This document shows positions 1 through 5,155 of a DNA stretch of 5,756 nt, piece after piece; positions within the stretch are counted from its first letter, which is position 1, and every line of letters begins with the position of its first letter. Location of the stretch: NCBI GenBank assembly GCA_946480995.1, contig CAMLMF010000191.1, forward strand, positions 1-5,756, written 5' to 3'. Both the position numbers and the translations under genes were made by a program. The notes under the pieces are model-generated. The model was not told the origin of the DNA and ran no database searches. It saw only the letters and a list, made by a program, of their open reading frames with translations. The DNA comes from an uncultured Bdellovibrio sp. (lineage in GTDB: Bacteria > Bdellovibrionota > Bdellovibrionia > Bdellovibrionales > Bdellovibrionaceae).

Positions 1-1461
1 CGGTGTCCAGCCTTTACGCGCAAGATTTTTTTGTCCGTTGATGCGAGCATCATGCAAAACGTAAAAGCCGCCAGCTTCATCCAAGTGAATTTGCGTCTGA
101 CTTTGTCCTGGGCCTAAAGTGACCGAATCACCAATGATGCGCACTGGGATTGCGCGTGTGCGCAAATATTTTAGCGCGCTTTTTAGCTCCATTTCACCGA
201 AGACATTCACGGTTGGACGACCTTCGGTCGATAGACTGATCAGATCTTGGTAAGAATCAGAAGACTTGGTTAAAAGTTCGCGCAATTGCTGGAATTCACG
301 CAACCACGGATGCGCAATCAGAATTCCTTCTGTGGGTTCTACCGCGAAGGACTCAAAAAAGAAAAAAGGCTTTTTGCGGGAACTCATAAGTTTGAATTCC
401 GCTTCTAATTCTTTCTTTTCAATAAATTCCACACGCCAGCTTAATTCAGTGCCTGGATCGAACTCTACGCGATGAATTTGCAAAGCTTGGCGCAGACTGT
501 TTTTCGTCTGCAAGAAAAGTTTTAGTTTGCCTTGCCCTGCTTGGGCTGCCACGTTCCCCAACAAGACCTGCATGATTGTTTCAATTTCGCGCAGGTTTTG
601 ACTTAAGAACAAATGTTCGCGCTGCTGAGTTAAAGGCCAATGAGAAAAAGCCGAAGTTTGCGAACTTGCTTGCGGCAACAAATCTTTTTCCACTGCACGC
701 TGCAAAGGATGGCGCAAAATATCTTTCGCAGAAACTTGCGTGCCGTCGCTAAAGTTATAACGCAAAAGCGTGGTTAAACGATTTTGCTCGGTCACTTCAT
801 GCAAATAGGAACCTGAATAGGCCGTGACTTTTTTACGAAAGACCTCTGGCATATTCCACAATAACGGCGACGGAACTTCCAGATCCTTGGTCATCTCTTG
901 CAATTTGTATTTACTTAAATCACTGGCCGTCAGCTCACTAAGCGACTGACCCTGCAGCATAGGATGGTCTTCTAAAAAAAGACTGACGGATTCAAGCACC
1001 GTGTTTTGGGCAAATGAAAAACGAGCTTGTGAGGCGCGGGCCTGACTGGTGTGCAGAGGCTCTTCCAGCTCTTGGGCTAACTTTTTTAGACGGGCATCAA
1101 GAATACTTCCCACGTCCGAAGTTAATGCCTGCCACATTAAAATATAACTGCCCCACTGATGCACGCAGGTTTGCGCTGTTTCCATCGTTGTTTCACAGCG
1201 TTCACAGTGAAAGCTTAGATCTCCGCCGGGATCTGCTTCAGAAATCTTAACTGAAACTCCTTGGGGATTTTTGCCTTCTTTAAAAAACATTTGCAGTTGC
1301 AAAGCACCGCGGGCCGAGGTCCACAGTTCATGTCCCGCAAAGGTATCGTCTTCCAAATATGTTTGGGCCTCTTCGAAAGTTGCTAGCTCCCCTAAAGAAA
1401 GGTTTTCTCCTGGATTACGCAGGAGGGAGATTTTTTGCAAGCTGATCGGGGCTAAAAACAA
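1..1461 (-). CDS. Probable SNF2-family helicase, N-terminal part with SWIM-like zinc finger (partial, 3' end off window)
   Basis: An uninterrupted reading frame of 487 codons runs leftward from a TTG at 1461-1459 and leaves the window without a stop. No ATG or GTG lies between the upstream in-frame stop (1497-1495) and this TTG. An AAGGA sits 7 nt before it, and the next in-frame Met is only at residue 58, so TTG is the best start. Residues 86-101 carry C86-x2-C89-x9-C99-x-H101, followed by a hydrophobic helix (WGSYILMWQAL). This resembles the SWIM zinc finger (CxCxnCxH) found near the N-terminus of many bacterial SNF2/Rad54 helicases, where it probably helps contact nucleic acid or protein. 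The rest, residues 110-487, is mixed alpha/beta with no Walker motif. In this family the ATPase motor would follow, beyond the left edge. The family call is inferred from the zinc finger, its position and the large size. The protein could instead be a SWIM protein with another C-terminal domain. Confidence 0.6.
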   Translation of the reverse strand, partial: MFLAPISLQKISLLRNPGENLSLGELATFEEAQTYLEDDTFAGHELWTSARGALQLQMFFKEGKNPQGVSVKISEADPGGDLSFHCERCETTMETAQTCVHQWGSYILMWQALTSDVGSILDARLKKLAQELEEPLHTSQARASQARFSFAQNTVLESVSLFLEDHPMLQGQSLSELTASDLSKYKLQEMTKDLEVPSPLLWNMPEVFRKKVTAYSGSYLHEVTEQNRLTTLLRYNFSDGTQVSAKDILRHPLQRAVEKDLLPQASSQTSAFSHWPLTQQREHLFLSQNLREIETIMQVLLGNVAAQAGQGKLKLFLQTKNSLRQALQIHRVEFDPGTELSWRVEFIEKKELEAEFKLMSSRKKPFFFFESFAVEPTEGILIAHPWLREFQQLRELLTKSSDSYQDLISLSTEGRPTVNVFGEMELKSALKYLRTRAIPVRIIGDSVTLGPGQSQTQIHLDEAGGFYVLHDARINGQKNLARKGWTP

Positions 1462-1587
1462 GCGAACATCCTTGGTTAGGCCGTAAAAAAGGCATCACGT
1501 AGGATGGCGCAAATCTGTGCGAAAGTCACTAAGCAAGAGTGCATTCGCGCGGTATTTATGTTAACTGTGCCTTAAGTGAGCTCAGAT
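1462..1587. other. Divergent intergenic region between helicase-like gene and truC
   Basis: This 126-bp spacer separates two divergently transcribed genes and must hold both promoters if each has its own. AT-rich TATTTATGTT at 1553-1562 could serve as a -10 region for the plus-strand gene, but I found no convincing -35 partner. On the minus strand there is a run of six T at 1492-1487 without a stable hairpin before it. No confident promoter can be named. Confidence 0.4.
1469..1473 (-). promoter_or_regulatory. Ribosome-binding site supporting the TTG start
   Basis: Read on the minus strand, AAGGA lies 7 nt before TTG 1461. A nearby minus-strand ATG (1496) is out of frame and its frame closes after about 26 codons, so this Shine-Dalgarno site decides the start of the helicase-like gene. 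Confidence 0.55.
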
Positions 1588-2286
1588 ATGAATATAATCT
1601 ACCAAGACGACCATCTTTTCGCGATTGACAAGCCCGCAGGATTCTTTGTGCATCCTCCAGAATTGTCACCTTATCCTGTTCCGAAAGAGAAAATCTGCCT
1701 GTATCACCTGCGCAAGTTGATGAAGCAGGATGTTTTTCCGGTGCACCGCCTGGATGCTCCGACCAGTGGCGTTTTGCTGTTTACAAAGTCACGGGATGCC
1801 ACGCGCGCCTTAAGTCACCTGTTTATGGAGCGACAAATGCACAAAAGTTACCAAGCCGTGGTGCGTGGCTATGTCGACGAATCAGGTTCGATCGATATTC
1901 CTTTAGAAGTGGCCGATGCAGAACTGCCGGTAGAGGCATTAACGCTCTATAAACGAAAAGCCATGGTTGAATTGCCCTATGCCACAAGCAAAAGATATCC
2001 GACTTCCAGATACTCTTTAGTCGATGTGCATCCAGTGACCGGTCGTTGGCATCAAATTCGTCGTCATTTTGATCGCGTTGCCCATCCGCTTTTAGGTGAT
2101 ATTGAACATGGCGATTCCCATCACAACCGCTTGTTCCGTGACACTTTGCAAATTCCCGGTCTGTGCTTACGCGCCACCAGTATCGAATTTGTGCATCCGT
2201 GGACCGGCGAGCCCTTAAAAATTCACGCCCCTCGTGATGAAAAGTGGGAAAAGATTTTTGCTCTTTTTGCGCTAAATGAAGCCTGA
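1588..2286 (+). CDS. truC: TruC-type tRNA pseudouridine synthase (RluA family)
   Basis: This 232-residue protein matches the RluA-family pseudouridine synthases and most closely E. coli TruC, which isomerises uridine 65 in the acceptor stem of certain tRNAs. Visible motifs in order: an N-terminal YQDDHLFAIDKPAG strand pair (about residues 5-18), the catalytic motif HRLDAPTSG with Asp56 as nucleophile, VRGY (92-95), TSRYSL with the conserved family Tyr (Y142), GRWHQIRRH (152-160), HPLLGD (166-171), the HGD..HNR segment that follows it in TruC, and HPWTGEPL (203-210). Asp56 agrees well with the catalytic Asp54 of E. coli TruC. There is no S4 RNA-binding domain, as expected for TruC. A GTG at 1576 would add four residues, but ATG 1588 gives an N-terminus (MNIIYQDD) that lines up with TruC and has a weak GAG ribosome-binding site 7 nt upstream. 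The gene is complete; the next starts 79 bp downstream. RluA or another RluA-family specificity cannot be fully excluded. Confidence 0.9.
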   Translation: MNIIYQDDHLFAIDKPAGFFVHPPELSPYPVPKEKICLYHLRKLMKQDVFPVHRLDAPTSGVLLFTKSRDATRALSHLFMERQMHKSYQAVVRGYVDESGSIDIPLEVADAELPVEALTLYKRKAMVELPYATSKRYPTSRYSLVDVHPVTGRWHQIRRHFDRVAHPLLGDIEHGDSHHNRLFRDTLQIPGLCLRATSIEFVHPWTGEPLKIHAPRDEKWEKIFALFALNEA

Positions 2287-2323
2287 GAAAACGTTGTAAA
2301 AAAGTTCGACAAATTCGTTAAAA

Positions 2324-2335
2324 CATAGTCCTATG
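2324..2335. repeat. Short perfect inverted repeat upstream of the unknown gene
   Basis: CATAG-TC-CTATG is a perfect 5+2+5 inverted repeat, followed by the palindrome CCTAGG at 2342-2347. If the downstream transcript begins at about 2366, the repeat is centred near -36, where a regulator could bind. Such short palindromes also arise by chance. Confidence 0.3.
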
Positions 2336-2350
2336 GCTGGACCTAGGGCG

Positions 2351-2359
2351 TGTTAGACT
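2351..2359 (+). promoter_or_regulatory. Possible extended -10 promoter for a leaderless transcript
   Basis: TGTTAGACT reads as TG-N-TAGACT, an extended -10 element, with TAGACT also fitting the TANNNT pattern described for leaderless genes in some bacteria. It ends 6 nt before ATG 2366, so transcription would start at or next to the start codon. No Shine-Dalgarno sequence is present between it and the ATG. The -35 region has no clear match, which an extended -10 can tolerate. Confidence 0.35.
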
Positions 2360-2365
2360 TAATTC

Positions 2366-3220
2366 ATGATTAAGGAACTGTGGCATTCATTCCCGCACGA
2401 TTTAGAACGAAAAATTAATGGCCTGTTGGACGATGCCGAGCCAACGCCAGCCAAGGCCTTTCAGCTTTACAAAACATGTCAACGTGAAGAACTGTGGAAG
2501 GATACGTTCGAGAAATTCTCTGAACGTTTAAGCAGTTATTTTTCTATGCCGCGGGCGGATCGCAACAAAAGTGATCTGGATGCGTTCTTTGATCGCCCCG
2601 TGGACAGCGTCACTTATGATGAGTTTCAACTGAACTTTCGCAATTCCCTTGTGAACGGTCAGGAAGTACAAAACATCGTTAGTTGGGCTCATAATTTGAT
2701 GCGTGTCAGTCTTAAGACGAGCAGTGTGATTATTTCTTCTGATGTGATTAGCAAAACCTTAAACTATATCACTCACCCGCCGCTTTTTGAAAAAGCTCAA
2801 GACATTACTTTTGAAGACTTTTGCGAGGCGTGGAAAAAGATCGTGTTCAATCTTTTTGGTAAAAACCATCAAGCAGAACTAGACAAAATTCTAAATGAAT
2901 TGCATTGGCTTAATACGCAGTTTAAACAGGCAGAAGAAAACGCTGCTCGCGCGCCCTTCTTCCCGACAATTTACTTAACTCAAACTGAAATTGACTGGAT
3001 TTCCGCTGTGGAAGCGGCCGTGACGAAGAGCGCTCCGGCGCCGAAATTTCCTTTGTCTCGTGGTGCTGAAAAGCAACGCTTGGTTGAACTTGAAAGAGCC
3101 TTGCAACTTTACAAAGTCGTACAAACCAGCAAATTACCAGAGTTCATTCAACATCGTGAAAACATTCGTGTCACAATTTTAGATCGTTGCTCTAGCTTGC
3201 TTAAGGAACGAGCTCGTTAG
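2366..3220 (+). CDS. Hypothetical cytoplasmic helical protein, family not recognised
   Basis: I do not recognise this 284-residue protein. It has no signal peptide, no transmembrane segment and no obvious catalytic motif. The composition is rich in Leu, Glu, Lys and aromatic residues, and predicted structure by eye is mainly alpha-helical. An amphipathic N-terminus (residues 1-21) is followed by helices to about 60, and a charged linker (62-82) contains DAFFDRP. Residues 150-165 are Trp- and Phe-rich, and about 167-195 have the heptad character of a short coiled coil (AELDKILNELHWLNTQFKQAEE). Residues 222-234 form a Pro/Ala linker, and a basic helical tail ends in KERAR. These features suggest a soluble protein with a helical-bundle or partner-binding role, but that is inference. 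The ATG has no ribosome-binding site; a possible extended -10 element lies 6 nt upstream. It follows truC by 79 bp and converges with the GlsB-like gene, leaving 8 bp between stops. Confidence 0.85.
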   Translation: MIKELWHSFPHDLERKINGLLDDAEPTPAKAFQLYKTCQREELWKDTFEKFSERLSSYFSMPRADRNKSDLDAFFDRPVDSVTYDEFQLNFRNSLVNGQEVQNIVSWAHNLMRVSLKTSSVIISSDVISKTLNYITHPPLFEKAQDITFEDFCEAWKKIVFNLFGKNHQAELDKILNELHWLNTQFKQAEENAARAPFFPTIYLTQTEIDWISAVEAAVTKSAPAPKFPLSRGAEKQRLVELERALQLYKVVQTSKLPEFIQHRENIRVTILDRCSSLLKERAR

Positions 3221-3230
3221 AGCCTTTTTT
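3212..3230 (+). terminator. Weak intrinsic terminator at the end of the unknown gene
   Basis: GCTC-GTTA-GAGC (3212-3223) forms a 4-bp GC-rich stem with a 4-nt loop and is followed by CTTTTTT. An outer pairing of GCTCTA (3189-3194) with TAGAGC (3218-3223) and a perfect palindrome AACGAGCTCGTT (3207-3218) offer alternative folds. The hairpin overlaps the stop codon, and the T-run overlaps the end of the convergent gene. The short stem makes it a moderate candidate. Confidence 0.4.
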
Positions 3231-3519
3231 ACGAACGGGTGACGATGCGATTCACGACAACCAGAATCGCCGCACCCGCAATGCCGATGACAATTCCTTG
3301 CCAACTAAAAGACGTATAAGTGGGCCAATGAAACAGCCTTGGCGCTAAAAAATTTCCCAAGAAAGAACCGGCCAGGCCCAATAAAATTGTCCGAATCCAC
3401 CCCATGGCTTCACTGCCGGGAATAAGCAGTTTGGCGGCAACGCCGACACCCAGACCTAACACGGTCCACAGTATGATCTGATTAAAAATCGGATGATTTA
3501 CGATCGAATGAAATGTCAT
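3229..3519 (-). CDS. GlsB/YeaQ/YmgE-family stress-response membrane protein
   Basis: This 96-residue protein is a small inner-membrane protein with three hydrophobic segments (about 14-33, 41-60 and 73-90). The loop and helix starts carry the Gly-rich signatures of the transglycosylase-associated/GlsB family (Pfam PF04226): VGVAAKLLIPG (25-35), then GWIRTILLGLAGSFLGN (40-56), then GIVIGIAGAAILV (75-87). Members are usually 80-100 residues, so the gene is full length. The family is linked to general stress responses in several bacteria, but its biochemical role is not established, and the old transglycosylase name is probably misleading. The N-terminus is somewhat longer than in compact members. 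The start is supported by AAGAAGGA, ending 6 nt before the ATG. That site lies inside an inverted repeat, so translation may be controlled. The lipoprotein gene lies 63 bp upstream on the same strand with no clear terminator between, so read-through is possible. Confidence 0.88.
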   Translation of the reverse strand: MTFHSIVNHPIFNQIILWTVLGLGVGVAAKLLIPGSEAMGWIRTILLGLAGSFLGNFLAPRLFHWPTYTSFSWQGIVIGIAGAAILVVVNRIVTRS

Positions 3520-3547
3520 AGGGATTCCTTCTTAGAAAGAATCCTAT
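3518..3547 (-). promoter_or_regulatory. Inverted repeat covering the ribosome-binding site and start of the GlsB-like gene
   Basis: On the minus strand GGATTCTTTC (3544-3535) pairs with GAAGGAATCC (3531-3522) around a TAA loop. This gives 10 bp with a single T-G wobble. With one bulged C the stem extends by ATA (3547-3545) pairing with TAT (3520-3518), which includes the AT of the start codon. The right arm contains the Shine-Dalgarno AAGGA. It could be an RNA hairpin blocking ribosome entry or a DNA operator. It overlaps the promoter -10 candidate at 3546-3541, and the two readings are partly exclusive. Confidence 0.5.
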
Positions 3548-3569
3548 CTTAGATTTCAAAGCATGATAA
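3541..3569 (-). promoter_or_regulatory. Weak sigma70-like promoter candidate for the GlsB-like gene
   Basis: Read on the minus strand, TTATCA (3569-3564) and TAGGAT (3546-3541) are separated by 17 bp and each matches the consensus at four of six positions. Transcription would then begin inside the inverted repeat that covers the ribosome-binding site. Alternatively the gene is transcribed from further upstream with the lipoprotein gene. Confidence 0.25.
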
Positions 3570-3582
3570 GACTTTTGTGACG

Positions 3583-4824
3583 CTAATTCTTAAGGATCCG
3601 CACGACCGTTTGTTTATAAGAGGACTGCGGATTCGCGCGCAGAATCAGTTTATATACATCACTTGGGTATCCGCCTGTTGCGGACTCCATAAATCTTAAG
3701 TGCGCTCCGTCCTTACGAAACGTTCCGTCCCCGCTCATAAGAATTTCTCGGAAGTCTTTGGCATCACTGCATGTTCCAGAATTGACTGCAGACTCTGGAT
3801 TTGCGCACCCAAAAACCCGCCAACGCAACTCTGGGAAAACGCCAATCGACAAAGCATCGTTGCTCATTTGTTCAGTTGTGACTAACGAGTTTTCCGCCAA
3901 CCTGTTACCCGCTAAATAGAAAGACATCAGTGGCTCGATAAAATTGTTTTCAATGGCATCATTGGATTCACTCAGAATCAAGTTTTTGACTGTGATGCTC
4001 CAGTTTCCTGCAGCACTGGTAACCGGAGAATCAAAGACATGCCCCATAAACCATCTCGTTAAATTCGGATTTAAGTAATCCGTTGGATCTTGCATAAGAT
4101 GGGAAAATAAAAGTTGTCCACTTTGATCATACACTTTATAGCCAATTTTTCGCTCGATAGAAACATACAGCTCCATACGATACTGCAAATCATCTTTAAA
4201 AATGGCATCCGAGCAGGAAGAAGAAAAGATGTGATTAGCGGGGATTGATTTATTTTCCATCGACACATCCCCGTGATAGGTTTCGATTTGCGCCATATCA
4301 CGCGAACACGCGGCATTCCCCGCATTGCGATCATCCAGCCCCAATTGCCCAATGATAAAGCCGCGACCATTCACAGAGATCGGATCGCCCTTGGCATCTT
4401 TCGTGACATCACCGCGCAAACCAATCGCAAAGTGCGCCTGTCGATTCTTAGCGAAATAACCTTTAGAAATAAATTCGAAGGACAGCTTGTGAACACGCGC
4501 CGAGGCACTAAGACCCGTTTCATGCAGCTGCATCCGGCCTTTGGATTTTCCGTCGGCGTCCGTTAAACAGCCCTGACCGGATGGATATTCGCACACGATC
4601 ATGCCACTTAAATCCTGAGGATTAGAGCGATAGTTTGCAGAAAAGGTATAACCAGAAACTTCCTGCGCGTTGGTAAACTGCGCAGAAGCCGCAGAGGAAC
4701 CTAAAGATGTGCTGCTTTCAGAAGACAAGCCTGCAAATCCCCCCGGCGAGCAATTTTGAAAGGACACCAACGTGACCGCGGTTAAAATAACTCCGCCCGC
4801 CCATCGAGAATATGTCAACGGCAT
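3583..4824 (-). CDS. Secreted lipoprotein of unknown function, Bdellovibrio-type FQNC lipobox
   Basis: This 413-residue protein starts with a lipoprotein signal peptide: a short n-region with Arg7, a hydrophobic core at about 10-22, and cleavage before Cys25 in SFQNC-SPGGF. The lipobox is not the classical L-[AS]-[GA]-C, but FQNC-type boxes are, to my knowledge, common in Bdellovibrio. Ser follows the cysteine, which would suit outer-membrane sorting under E. coli rules. After a Ser/Ala-rich linker (26-52) the mature part alternates short beta-strands. Segments such as HFAIGLRGD (131-139), IGYKVYDQSGQLLF (227-240) and NWSITVKNLIL (274-284) look like a beta-sandwich of the concanavalin/jelly-roll kind; that is inference. 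A second part (about 297-413) ends in a strand-rich tail. Apart from C25 there are six cysteines (78, 86, 173, 204, 340, 352), spaced as three close pairs that could form disulfides outside the cytoplasm. The start has GGAGG 4 nt upstream. I do not recognise the family. Confidence 0.85.
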   Translation of the reverse strand: MPLTYSRWAGGVILTAVTLVSFQNCSPGGFAGLSSESSTSLGSSAASAQFTNAQEVSGYTFSANYRSNPQDLSGMIVCEYPSGQGCLTDADGKSKGRMQLHETGLSASARVHKLSFEFISKGYFAKNRQAHFAIGLRGDVTKDAKGDPISVNGRGFIIGQLGLDDRNAGNAACSRDMAQIETYHGDVSMENKSIPANHIFSSSCSDAIFKDDLQYRMELYVSIERKIGYKVYDQSGQLLFSHLMQDPTDYLNPNLTRWFMGHVFDSPVTSAAGNWSITVKNLILSESNDAIENNFIEPLMSFYLAGNRLAENSLVTTEQMSNDALSIGVFPELRWRVFGCANPESAVNSGTCSDAKDFREILMSGDGTFRKDGAHLRFMESATGGYPSDVYKLILRANPQSSYKQTVVRILKN

Positions 4825-4828
4825 GAAC

Positions 4829-4833
4829 CCTCC
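4829..4833 (-). promoter_or_regulatory. Ribosome-binding site of the lipoprotein gene
   Basis: GGAGG on the minus strand, within a G-rich stretch preceded by six T, ends 4 nt before ATG 4824. The exact pairing register is uncertain because several G residues could shift it, but it clearly supports this start and its signal peptide. Confidence 0.6.
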
Positions 4834-4853
4834 CCCAAAAAAGCTGTTCCCTT

Positions 4854-4884
4854 TGTATATCGGAAGGACTTTGGCCTAGCTCAA
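4854..4884 (-). promoter_or_regulatory. Weak promoter candidate for the lipoprotein gene
   Basis: On the minus strand TTGAGC (4884-4879) and TATACA (4859-4854) match the -35 and -10 consensus at four positions each, with a 19-bp spacer that is longer than ideal. The location, about 30-60 bp before the start codon, is reasonable. Confidence 0.3.
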
Positions 4885-4942
4885 TCCGCCTCCCTAAATT
4901 TTCTATTCCGTGGAGTTTCAAAATGAGATGCTCGAGGTAAAG

Positions 4943-5020
4943 ATGATGCGCCGGATTATTTATAAGTACTACTTAAGAAAGTCCGGGCCTATTGAGGCCA
5001 CTCTCATTGCAATCACGTAA
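4943..5020 (+). CDS. Possible 25-residue basic small protein or leader peptide
   Basis: ATG ATG at 4943-4948 follows GAGG (4934-4937) by 5 or 8 nt, a good ribosome-binding arrangement, and opens a 25-codon frame ending in TAA at 5018. The peptide begins MMRRIIYKYYLRKSG and is strongly basic and tyrosine-rich at its N-terminus, with a short hydrophobic end. The same frame is open back to a GTG at 4910. An ORF this short occurs by chance often, and I see no known leader-peptide motif. It lies 135 bp upstream of the desaturase on the same strand. Confidence 0.25.
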   Translation: MMRRIIYKYYLRKSGPIEATLIAIT

Positions 5021-5058
5021 GATCTGGCAGGAATAAAAGATAAGTATTTGTTTATATT

Positions 5059-5077
5059 AAAAAAGTCTGCGGCAGAC
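5059..5077 (-). terminator. Possible minus-strand intrinsic terminator (hairpin plus six T)
   Basis: Read on the minus strand, GTCTG-CCG-CAGAC (5077-5065) is a 5-bp stem with a 3-nt loop directly followed by TTTTTT (5064-5059). The form is that of a short intrinsic terminator, yet no minus-strand gene is visible to its right, where the plus-strand desaturase begins. It may end antisense transcription coming from the desaturase, or be a plus-strand protein-binding palindrome. Confidence 0.35.
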
Positions 5078-5092
5078 AGAGCCTTGCTCTGT
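5076..5092 (+). repeat. Perfect 7-bp hairpin in the desaturase leader
   Basis: ACAGAGC-CTT-GCTCTGT is a perfect 7-bp inverted repeat with a 3-nt loop. It is followed by the T-rich GAATTTCTTCTT, so on the plus strand it could act as a weak terminator or attenuator before the desaturase. It shares two bases (5076-5077) with the neighbouring palindrome at 5065-5077. Confidence 0.5.
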
Positions 5093-5102
5093 GAATTTCT
5101 TC

Positions 5103-5130
5103 TTAACTTTTACAAATCGGCAATGTTAAT
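5103..5130 (+). promoter_or_regulatory. Weak promoter candidate for the desaturase
   Basis: TTAACT (5103-5108) and GTTAAT (5125-5130), 16 bp apart, each match the sigma70 consensus at four of six positions. A start near 5137 would leave a leader of about 20 nt with AAGAG just before the ATG. The twin hairpins would then lie upstream of the promoter rather than in the transcript. Confidence 0.3.
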
Positions 5131-5155
5131 TTGGTCGCCTAAGTGAAAGAGATTT

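Larger units (their letters stand above)
4825..5155. other. 331-bp divergent intergenic region before the desaturase
   Basis: No long gene is supported here. From left to right it holds the upstream region of the minus-strand lipoprotein, a possible 25-codon plus-strand ORF with a good ribosome-binding site (4943-5020), an AT-rich tract (5031-5064), two abutting inverted repeats (5065-5092), and a weak promoter and ribosome-binding site for the desaturase. The length and the structures suggest a regulated 5' leader or a small RNA, but this is inferred. Confidence 0.5.

Noticed and set aside
266..1486. Three plus-strand open frames (266-475, 1014-1250, 1271-1486)
   Set aside because: They lie antisense to the long minus-strand gene, have low-complexity or unlikely compositions and show no family resemblance.
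1420..1496. Minus-strand ATG at 1496 opening MPFLRPNQG
   Set aside because: It is out of frame with the long helicase-like frame and meets a stop after about 26 codons.
1487..1505. GCC-GTAAAAAA-GGC as a terminator hairpin near the helicase start
   Set aside because: The stem is only 3 bp and no gene ends there.
1576..1587. GTG at 1576 as the start of truC, adding four residues
   Set aside because: It has no ribosome-binding site, and ATG 1588 gives the N-terminus expected for TruC.
4071..4370. Minus-strand 99-codon frame inside the lipoprotein gene, and the opposite-strand frame at 4273-4566
   Set aside because: Both are shadows of the lipoprotein coding sequence, whose frame carries the signal peptide and the sensible protein.
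4718..4921. Minus-strand 67-codon frame overlapping the start of the lipoprotein
   Set aside because: It overlaps the lipoprotein signal peptide in another frame and lacks a recognisable product.
4825..5155. A riboswitch or CRISPR array in the gene-poor spacer
   Set aside because: There are no regularly spaced repeats and no conserved riboswitch core that I can recognise; only simple hairpins are present.
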